From: Bacillus mycoides
Lineage (GTDB): Bacteria > Bacillota > Bacilli > Bacillales > Bacillaceae_G
Assembly: GCF_018742245.1 (NCBI RefSeq)
Contig: NZ_CP036132.1
Span: 1,421,001 to 1,485,000 of the forward strand
Direction of reading: 5' to 3'
DNA length: 64,000 nucleotides
Below the pieces are notes generated by a model. The model was not told the DNA's origin and ran no database searches. It was given only the letters and a program-made list of their open reading frames with translations. Both the position numbers and the translations under genes were made by a program. Below are positions 8,732-16,104 of this stretch, piece by piece; position 1 is the first letter of the stretch, and every line of letters begins with the position of its first letter.

Positions 8732-8882
8732 TTGTATTTACCTCCTTTTATTTTTATTTTTGGCTAAAAATGGATGAAATAAACATTATTTCTAACAATA
8801 GAAAAAAATATGTCATAATAGAGAAAAGAATAAGTTTTGATGAGTGTATATGGCTCAGTAAAGCGAGGTAAAGGAGAGGAAT

Positions 8883-9980
8883 ATGAAAAATAATAAAAAA
8901 GGGTTATGGGGAATTATTGTTGCAATAGGGTTATTTTTGCTATCTAAGTTAAAATGGGTATTTGCAATTTTTAAGTTAGCAAAATTTTCAACAGTATTTA
9001 GTATGTTTTTATCGCTTGGTGCATACGCAGTCATATATGGTTGGAAGTTTGGGGTAGCACTCGTGTATTTATTGTTTGTACATGAGATGGGGCATTTATG
9101 GGCAGCGAGAAAGAAAGGTATACCAACATCGCCAGCAATCTTCATACCATTTATGGGAGCTCTTATTGGGATGAAAGAGATGCCGAAAAATGCAAAAGAT
9201 GAAGCTTACATTGCATATATGGGACCTCTTTTCGGATTGCTTTCATTTTTACCCGCGATCCCACTGTATATAATAACGAAAGAGCCGTTTTGGGCGCTTA
9301 TTATTTTACTTGGAAGTATGATTAATTTCTTTAACTTAATTCCAGTTTCTCCGTTAGATGGTGGACGAATAATTTCAGTTGTAAGCACGAAAATTTGGGG
9401 AGCAGGGCTAGTTTTACTACTCGGCTATTCTATTTACTTCAAGAGTATTTTAGGAGGATTTATTTTTATTATCGGCTGTATGGAACTATATAGAGTAATA
9501 AAGAGAGATGAGCCGATTAAGGAATTAGGATATAGAATCGATGGAATGAAAAAATATGTTACTAGGCTTGAAGAGGAATTAAAAGAAACTGGTGCGGTGC
9601 ATCGAACGATTTATATGATTCACCATGAGATGAATGTATTAAGACAAAGAGAACGTGAAAAAGAACTAAAAACAGGAGGACTTCAAAAGATTGAAGTTCT
9701 AGAGTACCTTTTACCAAAGTTTGAGCCACTTGATTATGTCCCATATGAAGATGAAAAAGAAATGCATACAATTCATATAAGAGAAGCATTTGAAATGTCA
9801 GAAAGAAAATTAAATGAATGGGAAACAGAAAAAGAACAACAAGAAAATTATTATAAAGTCGATACGAAAACGAAATGGACAGTATTTGCTTGTTATATCG
9901 GATTAATGGCTATACTCGGTTATACAGCTTATGAAGGTTATGTTGTTTTACAAGAGCATTTACCAAGGAGAAGTTTGTAG
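8883..9980 (+). CDS. Site-2-protease family (M50) membrane metalloprotease
   Basis: 365 residues. The zinc motif HEMGH (His67, Glu68, His71) lies in the second helix, and the third ligand Asp159 is in NLIPVSPLDGGRI, so the active site is complete. About six membrane helices occupy residues 10-200. A long charged, probably coiled-coil region (210-330) follows, and then one last helix near 335-352. The added C-terminal part is unusual for minimal M50 enzymes. Such enzymes cut substrates inside the membrane; no substrate is implied by the neighbours. Confidence 0.88.
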   Translation: MKNNKKGLWGIIVAIGLFLLSKLKWVFAIFKLAKFSTVFSMFLSLGAYAVIYGWKFGVALVYLLFVHEMGHLWAARKKGIPTSPAIFIPFMGALIGMKEMPKNAKDEAYIAYMGPLFGLLSFLPAIPLYIITKEPFWALIILLGSMINFFNLIPVSPLDGGRIISVVSTKIWGAGLVLLLGYSIYFKSILGGFIFIIGCMELYRVIKRDEPIKELGYRIDGMKKYVTRLEEELKETGAVHRTIYMIHHEMNVLRQREREKELKTGGLQKIEVLEYLLPKFEPLDYVPYEDEKEMHTIHIREAFEMSERKLNEWETEKEQQENYYKVDTKTKWTVFACYIGLMAILGYTAYEGYVVLQEHLPRRSL

Positions 9981-10094
9981 AAAAATAGTGTCGAAATGAA
10001 AAAAAGGATTTAAACAGGAATTACATTTCTACGAGAGAATGTTACAAGTGGAACAGTACATTGTAATATTCATAGTAGAAAAGGGGTTCTGTAT

Positions 10095-10613
10095 ATGAAG
10101 AAATTGTTAAGTGTATTGGTAACTATTACTGTGATGGCAATAGCGAGCTATAGTCTTATGAAAGTACTATTATATTATGCGAATAAGTCTGCTGGAGTAA
10201 ATACAGTAGCACAAATAGAAGAGGTGCAAGAGAAGAAGAAGACACTCGATTTTGTTCGTACGACACATGAAAGTTATAATAATTTCTTGAATTATGGTAA
10301 GGCAGAGAAATATACAGATGGGGATTGGAAACATTTTAAACAATGGTTTCAAGAGCAAGAAGCCTCTTTAAAAAATATACATAAAGAAATAAAAAATGAA
10401 AAAATAAAACGCGATGTGAATAGAAGTTATGAAATTGTAAAAAAAGGTGTGGAGCTTCAGAATATGGAGTATGTAATCTATGCTCATCGCGTATACCATG
10501 ACCTGGATATACTTGTGAATAAATATAAAGGTGAAACGAATATATGGGGGTATACAGAGTTTGGAGATGGGCAGAATATAAGAGTAATTGAACAAGCGAT
10601 ACAAATAAAGTAG
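10095..10613 (+). CDS. Membrane-anchored hypothetical protein
   Basis: 172 residues with RBS AAAGGGG. One N-terminal helix (about 5-28) is followed by a helical, charged extracytoplasmic domain (KHFKQWFQEQEASLKNIHKE). There is no lipobox cysteine, so the N-terminal helix probably remains as an anchor. No family recognised. A terminator follows immediately. Confidence 0.7.
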   Translation: MKKLLSVLVTITVMAIASYSLMKVLLYYANKSAGVNTVAQIEEVQEKKKTLDFVRTTHESYNNFLNYGKAEKYTDGDWKHFKQWFQEQEASLKNIHKEIKNEKIKRDVNRSYEIVKKGVELQNMEYVIYAHRVYHDLDILVNKYKGETNIWGYTEFGDGQNIRVIEQAIQIK

Positions 10614-10616
10614 TAG

Positions 10617-10645
10617 GCTAGCTAGAATTCTAGTTAGCTTTTTTT
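10617..10645 (+). terminator. Terminator
   Basis: GCTAGCTAGAATTCTAGTTAGC hairpin-like palindrome (pairing arms of 11 bases, one wobble) followed by a T run. Confidence 0.85.
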
Positions 10646-10726
10646 GAGCACAATTAATGAGGGCTAATTAAAATTTACTTAATATGTGCATTGTTCATAT
10701 ATTTTTCACAAAAACACCGTGTTAAT

Positions 10727-10742
10727 AGTGATTAAAATCACA
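10727..10742. promoter_or_regulatory. Crp/Fnr-type palindrome upstream of hmp
   Basis: AGTGATTAAAATCACA is close to TGTGA-N6-TCACA, with one base off in the left arm. It lies 62 bp before hmp, and a Crp/Fnr-family regulator gene lies just beyond hmp, so it may be that protein's site or an Fnr site. A TATTAT/TATACA -10 candidate follows at about 10748-10756, so the box would overlap the -35 region. Confidence 0.55.
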
Positions 10743-10803
10743 ATATGTATTATACAATTCAGTTAAACTAAAAACAGTTAAGGAAATAGAGGAGTGGGAT
10801 ACA

Positions 10804-12012
10804 ATGTTAAGTGCAAAAACAATTGAAATCGTAAAGTCAACAGTACCGTTATTACAGGAAAAAGGCGTTGAAATTACAACGAGATTTTATCAAATTTTAT
10901 TTTCGGAACATCCGGAGTTATTGAATATTTTCAACCATACGAATCAGAAAAAGGGAAGACAACAACAAGCGTTAGCAAACGCTGTTTATGCAGCTGCAAC
11001 GTACATTGATAATTTAGAAGCTATTATTCCAGTTGTAAAACAAATCGGTCATAAGCATAGAAGTTTAGGTATTAAAGCAGAGCATTATCCAATAGTAGGT
11101 ACATGCTTACTACGAGCGATTAAAGAGGTCGCGGGCGCACCTGATGAAGTTTTAAATGCATGGGGAGAAGCGTATGGCGTCATTGCTGATGCATTCATTA
11201 GCATTGAAGCGGGTATGTATGAAGAAGCTGCACATAAAGAAGGTGGATGGAAAGATTTCCGCAACTTTGTGATTGTTAAAAAAGTGAAGGAAAGCGACGT
11301 TATTACATCATTTTATTTAAAACCTGAAGATGGCGGGAAAGTTTCTTCATTCATCCCAGGACAATATGTAACGATTCAAATAAATATTAAAGGTGAAACA
11401 TATACACATAATCGTCAATATAGCTTGTCTGATGCTCCAGGAAAAGAATATTATCGTATTAGTGTAAAGAAAGAAAAAGGTGTAGATACACCAGATGGTA
11501 AAGTATCTAATTACTTACATGATCATGTAGGGGAAGGAGATGTCTTACCAGTAAGTGCACCAGCGGGAGATTTCGTATTAAATATGGATTCAACATTACC
11601 TGTTGTACTAATTAGTGGTGGGGTAGGGATTACACCGATGATGAGCATGTTAAATACGCTAATTGAACAAGAATCAAAGCGTAATGTATGCTTTGTTCAT
11701 GCGGCGATAAATAGTAATACACATGCGATGAAAGAGCATGTTGAGACAGTAGAAAAAGAGTATGAACAAGTTAAAGCATATACTTGCTATTCTTCACCGA
11801 CAGAGCAAGATGTGGAAATGAAGAATTTTGATAAAGAAGGATTCATTGAACGTGAATGGTTACAAACTATTATTCCAACAACTGAAGCAGAATTTTATTT
11901 CTGCGGTCCAGTACCATTTATGAAGCATATAAATGCTGCATTAATTGATTTGGGTGTTAAACAAGAGAACATTCATTATGAATTTTTCGGTCCCGCAGCA
12001 AGCTTACAATAG
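10804..12012 (+). CDS. hmp: Flavohemoprotein / nitric oxide dioxygenase
   Basis: 402 residues, full length for Hmp. The N-terminal globin domain has proximal heme ligand His85 (IGHKHRSLGI), distal Tyr29 and Gln53. The FAD-binding barrel follows with RQYSLSDAP at 204-212, then the NAD-binding domain with SGGVGITPMMSML near 273. The enzyme oxidises NO to nitrate with O2 and NAD(P)H in the cytoplasm. An Fnr/Crp-like box lies upstream. ResDE, encoded further along this window, control hmp in B. subtilis. It shares a terminator with the convergent crp-like gene. Confidence 0.96.
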   Translation: MLSAKTIEIVKSTVPLLQEKGVEITTRFYQILFSEHPELLNIFNHTNQKKGRQQQALANAVYAAATYIDNLEAIIPVVKQIGHKHRSLGIKAEHYPIVGTCLLRAIKEVAGAPDEVLNAWGEAYGVIADAFISIEAGMYEEAAHKEGGWKDFRNFVIVKKVKESDVITSFYLKPEDGGKVSSFIPGQYVTIQINIKGETYTHNRQYSLSDAPGKEYYRISVKKEKGVDTPDGKVSNYLHDHVGEGDVLPVSAPAGDFVLNMDSTLPVVLISGGVGITPMMSMLNTLIEQESKRNVCFVHAAINSNTHAMKEHVETVEKEYEQVKAYTCYSSPTEQDVEMKNFDKEGFIEREWLQTIIPTTEAEFYFCGPVPFMKHINAALIDLGVKQENIHYEFFGPAASLQ

Positions 12013-12028
12013 ATTAATGTTGCCAAGC

Positions 12029-12060
12029 AAAAAACGAGGTATTATTTTACCTCGTTTTTT
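12029..12060. terminator. Bidirectional terminator hmp / crp-like
   Basis: AACGAGGTA pairs with TACCTCGTT, with A and T runs on either side. The stop codon of the minus-strand gene lies inside the hairpin. Confidence 0.88.
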
Positions 12061-12554
12061 GCTTGTTCTCTTAATAAGCGATTAACTGTTTCGCGGCGTA
12101 CACCTATGAGCTGACCAATTTCAGTTTGTGTTAATATTTCATAAATAGGGATGTCACCTAAATATAAGGTGAACCATTCTTGTAAACGATGAAGGCGCTC
12201 TTTAGGAGAGACAGTTGTCAATTGATCGATACGCTGTTGCATCATTCTTAACTTCGATTGTAATTGTATAGCGATATTTTCATATGATGCAGGATTTTCT
12301 TGAAGTTTGTCGTACCATTCATTGCTAATTATAGGCTCCACTTCTGTTTTCATTAAAGCGATAGCTGTACCGTGATATTCTTTCGGTGAAATTAAAGAAT
12401 GGTGAGGTATCGTTTCACCAGGAACGATAATATTAAATAAAAATGGTGTTCCGTCTTCTTCTAACCGAATAACTTTTAATAAACCTGTTTTTATAAAATA
12501 TAATGGACCGTCCTCACCTTGACGGAATAATAGATCTCCCTTATGTAGAATCAA
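12042..12554 (-). CDS. Crp/Fnr family transcription regulator (short form)
   Basis: 170 residues from a TTG behind GGGGGGC. The N-terminal cyclic-nucleotide-type beta barrel begins at once (LHKGDLLFRQGEDGPLYFIKTGLLKV), so the usual 20-40 leading residues are missing. A dimerisation helix follows, and then the winged helix-turn-helix (TQTEIGQLIGVRRETVNRLLREQ, about 142-164). There is no cysteine cluster for an Fe-S centre, so it is not a classical oxygen-sensing Fnr. It converges on hmp and may regulate it through the palindrome at 10727-10742; that is inference. Confidence 0.85.
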   Translation of the reverse strand: MILHKGDLLFRQGEDGPLYFIKTGLLKVIRLEEDGTPFLFNIIVPGETIPHHSLISPKEYHGTAIALMKTEVEPIISNEWYDKLQENPASYENIAIQLQSKLRMMQQRIDQLTTVSPKERLHRLQEWFTLYLGDIPIYEILTQTEIGQLIGVRRETVNRLLREQAKNEVK

Positions 12555-12724
12555 TGTTAGCCCCCCATTAAAATATTTCTATTTCTTATATTTTAGCGTA
12601 TATGTGTAAAGACAATATGCTTTTTAAACAGCAATTTCATTGACGAAATGTATGCTATTACAGTAGTATACTATTTAGTGTGTAATAGTACTAGCAATGA
12701 ATACGCTGTAGGGGGTTTAGTATA

Positions 12725-12952
12725 TTGTTAGATGCGATGAAGATGACGGATATGAGAATTCCGGCGAATGCTATCATTCATGTAGAAGAGATGAAAGGTG
12801 GAGTCGTTTTATCCGTTGAAATAGACGGCCAAATTATTTATACGATGGCTTATGATGAAGAAACAGATAGTTATGCTGAATTATATGATCGAAACGATAA
12901 GAGGGCGTGCCAAGTACATGAAGACTTTATGGGATGGTCACTTCTTCACTAA
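12725..12952 (+). CDS. Small hypothetical protein
   Basis: 75 residues from a TTG that lies 7-8 bases behind TAGGGGGT. An ATG at 12737 is in frame but has no closer RBS. The chain is acidic, soluble and beta-rich (IHVEEMKGGVVLSVEIDGQII), ending DFMGWSLLH. No family recognised. A terminator starts at the stop codon, so it is a single-gene unit. Confidence 0.65.
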   Translation: MLDAMKMTDMRIPANAIIHVEEMKGGVVLSVEIDGQIIYTMAYDEETDSYAELYDRNDKRACQVHEDFMGWSLLH

Positions 12953-12978
12953 AAAGATGTCAATATGACATCTTTTTT
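12951..12978 (+). terminator. Terminator
   Basis: AAAAAGATGTCA pairs with TGACATCTTTTT around ATA. Confidence 0.87.
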
Positions 12979-13125
12979 TATTGAATCGATAGATTATACA
13001 AAGAAATGAAATATAAGGATAAAATTTGTAATAAATGATTTTGCATTGTTAGCACTTTGTAACTGTAAGATAACTGTTTTTTCGCTATCATAAAGATAAC
13101 AGTCATAGCTATAGGAGTGATCAAC

Positions 13126-13218
13126 TTGAAGAAATTACATATTTCAAATTTTATGCTATTAAGTGTTTGTTTAGTTTTATTTGTTCTCCTAGGAGCCTTT
13201 TTATATTCATGTGTATAA
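13126..13218 (+). CDS. 30-residue single-helix membrane peptide
   Basis: TTG start six bases behind TAGGAGTGA. The peptide begins MKKLHISNFM, then has about 18 hydrophobic residues (LLSVCLVLFVLLGAFLYSCV), then TAA. It has a basic N-terminus, one helix and a Cys near each end of the helix. An inverted repeat follows directly. The RBS, helix and terminator-like hairpin together suggest a real micro-protein. No function is implied; toxin, holin-like or spore membrane peptide are all possible. Confidence 0.5.
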   Translation: MKKLHISNFMLLSVCLVLFVLLGAFLYSCV

Positions 13219-13223
13219 GAAAA

Positions 13224-13247
13224 AACGCATTCTAGAAAGAACGCGTT
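13224..13247. terminator. Terminator-like hairpin
   Basis: AACGCATTCT pairs with AGAACGCGTT with one mismatch. It lies between the micro-peptide and the convergent TauE gene and overlaps that gene's stop. Confidence 0.65.
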
Positions 13248-14046
13248 ATAAAAATGAAGTAATGATTAATCTAGTTCCAAGAATAATTAATGTGATACGT
13301 AATAAATTAATTACTGCATTACCACTTAATTTTGTGTTAATATAAGCCCCGATTTTTCCGCCAATCCATGCACCAGGAATAAGAATTAATGCATAAGCCC
13401 AGCTGACATTTCCTAGAGAGATGTGAGTTAAAGAACTTACAATTGCTGAGAGAAATACGATAAACATTGAAGTTGCTACAGCAATGTGTGCTGGGAACGC
13501 AAAAAGGAGCATCATCGCTGGCACAAGTAAGGCACCACCACCGATTCCAAATAATCCGGATATAAATCCAACTATAAAGGCAATAAAGATAGCGAGAAAT
13601 GGTGGAAATTGATAGTCTACAGTATTTCCTTCGTTATCTGTAAAAGATCGCTTAATTACAGTCATATTTGATAGGGAAAGAGGTTTCAATTTGTCTCGTA
13701 GTATAAGAAGAATGGAGACGAATATAAGAAAAATCCCAAAGTATAAAGAAAATGTATCTTGGTTTAAAAATTTGTTTGCCCATGATCCGATGATACCACC
13801 AGGGCCACTCCCGATAAATAAAATAAGTCCACTTTTATAATCTACCCGTTTATGTTTCATATAAGTAAGGGTAGAAGACAGCCCCGTAAAAACGACGGTT
13901 ACCATAGAAGTTCCTACTGCGAGTTGTGGTGATAAACTGTGTAATCCAATTAATAACGGAACGATAATAATTCCGCCTCCAAGTCCGACTAGGCTCCCGA
14001 CTGTCCCGGCGATTAATCCGATGAAAAGTAACATGATGTATTCCAA
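13246..14046 (-). CDS. TauE/SafE family anion exporter
   Basis: 266 residues from the TTG at 14046, nine bases behind GAGGAG; a TTG three codons earlier is too close to the RBS. About eight membrane helices form two repeated halves, each with a glycine-rich motif (GTVGSLVGLGGGIIIVP and SGLFGIGGGALLVPAMM), the hallmark of the sulfite/organosulfonate exporter family. The substrate is unknown. It is a single-gene unit between two terminators. Confidence 0.9.
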   Translation of the reverse strand: MEYIMLLFIGLIAGTVGSLVGLGGGIIIVPLLIGLHSLSPQLAVGTSMVTVVFTGLSSTLTYMKHKRVDYKSGLILFIGSGPGGIIGSWANKFLNQDTFSLYFGIFLIFVSILLILRDKLKPLSLSNMTVIKRSFTDNEGNTVDYQFPPFLAIFIAFIVGFISGLFGIGGGALLVPAMMLLFAFPAHIAVATSMFIVFLSAIVSSLTHISLGNVSWAYALILIPGAWIGGKIGAYINTKLSGNAVINLLRITLIILGTRLIITSFL

Positions 14047-14120
14047 AATTGTCAACTCCTCTATATAACTTATCCATCAATCATTATACACGCTTTTTAA
14101 TAAGAAATAGGCTTGTTCAC

Positions 14121-14161
14121 AAAAAAGTCGTCTTCCTAGAAAAATAAGGAAGACGACTTTT
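14121..14161. terminator. Terminator of the DUF47-pit operon
   Basis: AAAAGTCGTCTTCCT pairs with AGGAAGACGACTTTT over 15 bp. It lies directly after the pit stop on the minus strand. Confidence 0.88.
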
Positions 14162-14163
14162 GA

Positions 14164-15162
14164 TTAAAAGATTAAGTGTAATAAGTAGTAAAATAATGCA
14201 GCTAAAGAAGCTGAAATAGGAAGTGTAATAACCCATGTAATTAACATGCGTTTTGCAGTTCCCCATTTTACACCTTTCACACGATGTGAAGCACCAACCC
14301 CTAAAATAGAAGAAGAGATAACGTGCGTTGTACTAACCGGTAAGTGAATGAATGTTGCGCCGAAAATAACAAGTGATGATGATAAATCAGCAGCTACACC
14401 ATTTACAGGACGAATTTTCATAATTTGTCCACCGACAGTTTTAATGATTTTCCATCCACCGACAGAAGTACCAAGACCCATTGCGATTGCACAACATAAT
14501 TGTACCCAGAACGGGATGTCGTCAGAAGTATGATAGTTATTGGCCATAAGAGCCATCGTAATGATTCCCATTGCTTTTTGTGCATCATTCGTACCATGTG
14601 TGTAAGCTTGTAATGCTGCAGTGAAAATCTGGAATATACGGAAGTTCTTGTTCGTTTTCGTTAAGTTAAAGTTTTTAAAGACCACTTTAAAAATACTATA
14701 TACGATGTAACCAATAACAAAGGCGATAATCGGTGAAATGATTAAAGCTTCAAGAATTTTTATAAACCCTTTATAGTTTAATGAGCTAATACCAGCAGCA
14801 GCAATTGCTGCACCTGCGATTGCGCCAATAATTGCATGAGAAGAACTACTTGGAATACCATAGTACCAAGTAATCAAATTCCAAGCTATTGCCGCAAGTA
14901 AAGCAGCTAAAATTACAAGAGAACCATTTGGCAAGGCAAACGGGTCAACGATATCTTTTGTAATAGTTTTTGCTACACCTGTAAATGTCATCGCACCTAA
15001 AAAGTTCATAATAGCTGCCATAATAATTGCATGTCTAGGCTTTAGAGCTTTCGTTGAAACAGCCGTTGCAATAGCGTTTGCTGTATCGTGAAATCCATTG
15101 ATAAAGTCAAAAGCTAAAGCGCAAATGACTACTAAAACGGTCAGTATCAAGAGTGTATCCAT
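14164..15162 (-). CDS. pit: Low-affinity inorganic phosphate transporter (PiT family)
   Basis: 332 residues from the ATG at 15162, seven bases behind AAGGAG; a TTG two codons upstream is too close. Both PiT signature repeats are present: GFHDTANAIATAVSTKAL near the N-terminus and QAYTHGTNDAQKAMG in the second half. About ten helices import phosphate with H+ or Na+. It lies 11 bp downstream of a DUF47 gene, the usual partner that regulates Pit. Confidence 0.94.
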   Translation of the reverse strand: MDTLLILTVLVVICALAFDFINGFHDTANAIATAVSTKALKPRHAIIMAAIMNFLGAMTFTGVAKTITKDIVDPFALPNGSLVILAALLAAIAWNLITWYYGIPSSSSHAIIGAIAGAAIAAAGISSLNYKGFIKILEALIISPIIAFVIGYIVYSIFKVVFKNFNLTKTNKNFRIFQIFTAALQAYTHGTNDAQKAMGIITMALMANNYHTSDDIPFWVQLCCAIAMGLGTSVGGWKIIKTVGGQIMKIRPVNGVAADLSSSLVIFGATFIHLPVSTTHVISSSILGVGASHRVKGVKWGTAKRMLITWVITLPISASLAALFYYLLHLIF

Positions 15163-15173
15163 GATCAAACTCC

Positions 15174-15794
15174 TTACGCGTTCTTCATAATGATTGTTTC
15201 TAATACGTTTGCAACGCTTTGACAGCTATCAGCTACTTCTTCAAGCTCTTCGTAAATCTCTTTAAATTGAATAATCTTAATCGGATCTTTCTCACGAGAG
15301 AATAGATGCTTAATCGCATGACGGCGAATATCATCACATTGTGACTCGTAATCCTTAATCTTAATCGCATTTGTACGAATATCGACTAATTTCTTTTTAG
15401 ACAGTAGTTCAACAGAATTTGCAATCTCAATTGCACATTGATTAATTGCTTCAACGAATTTAATCATGTATTCATCAGCTTCTGTAATAGAATACATTTC
15501 GAATAGACCAGCACTGTGATCTAATCCGTCTAATACATCATCCATACTCATTGCAAGCTGTAGGATGTCTTCACGTTCAATAGGAGTAATAAACGCTTTG
15601 TTTAGCTCCATAATGATTTCGTGAATGAATGAGTCACCTTTTGACTCATACTCTTTCATGCGCATAGAAAACTCTTTTAAATCGCTAGCATTTTTAATTT
15701 TATACTCCACGAAAAACTGCGCGCCTTCTTTTAAATTTTCGGAAACATTCATTAGCATTTCAGAAAATTTATCTTTCTTTGATTTAAAGACCAT
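15174..15794 (-). CDS. DUF47 (PhoU-like) regulator of Pit
   Basis: 206 residues from the ATG at 15794, behind GGGGGT; a GTG five codons earlier overlaps that RBS. It is all-helical, with E/D-rich motifs near DVLDGLDHSAGLFE and DYESQCDDIRRHAIKHLF, the two repeated helical bundles of PhoU-like proteins that bind metal clusters. It is the first gene of a two-gene operon with pit. Pho-box-like hexamers lie about 95-120 bp upstream. Confidence 0.9.
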   Translation of the reverse strand: MVFKSKKDKFSEMLMNVSENLKEGAQFFVEYKIKNASDLKEFSMRMKEYESKGDSFIHEIIMELNKAFITPIEREDILQLAMSMDDVLDGLDHSAGLFEMYSITEADEYMIKFVEAINQCAIEIANSVELLSKKKLVDIRTNAIKIKDYESQCDDIRRHAIKHLFSREKDPIKIIQFKEIYEELEEVADSCQSVANVLETIIMKNA

Positions 15795-16104
15795 TATTGT
15801 TACCCCCACAAAAGTAATATATGTAAAATATATTGGCTAATCAATTCTAACAAAAAACTGTCGTTTTTTAAAACATTTTATCGAAAAGTTTACAAAAACT
15901 TAACATAACTCACATTGTTGTATTAATAATATTAATACTGAATAGTGAATATCTTACTTGTAGAATGTCCTTTTCTTGTGAAAAGTATGAATGTGAAAGA
16001 AAAGCTTTACACTATAGGAATGACTACGTTATTATAATAAATTTAAAAGGAGGTATATTCTTCCTTTTAAAAAAAGAGTGTAAACAAATGAAGGAAGTGA
16101 ACGA
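15795..16104. promoter_or_regulatory. 310-bp divergent intergenic region (DUF47-pit / PBP)
   Basis: It holds promoters for both directions. TTTACA (15889-15894), five bases, TTAACA (15900-15905), five bases and CACATT (15911-15916) resemble a PhoP box array. TATAAT occurs near 16032. A perfect 10-bp hairpin (TTTAAAAGGA / TCCTTTTAAA, 16042-16071) carries an AAGGAGG with no start codon after it. The real PBP RBS (GAAGGAAGTG) comes later. Confidence 0.45.
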
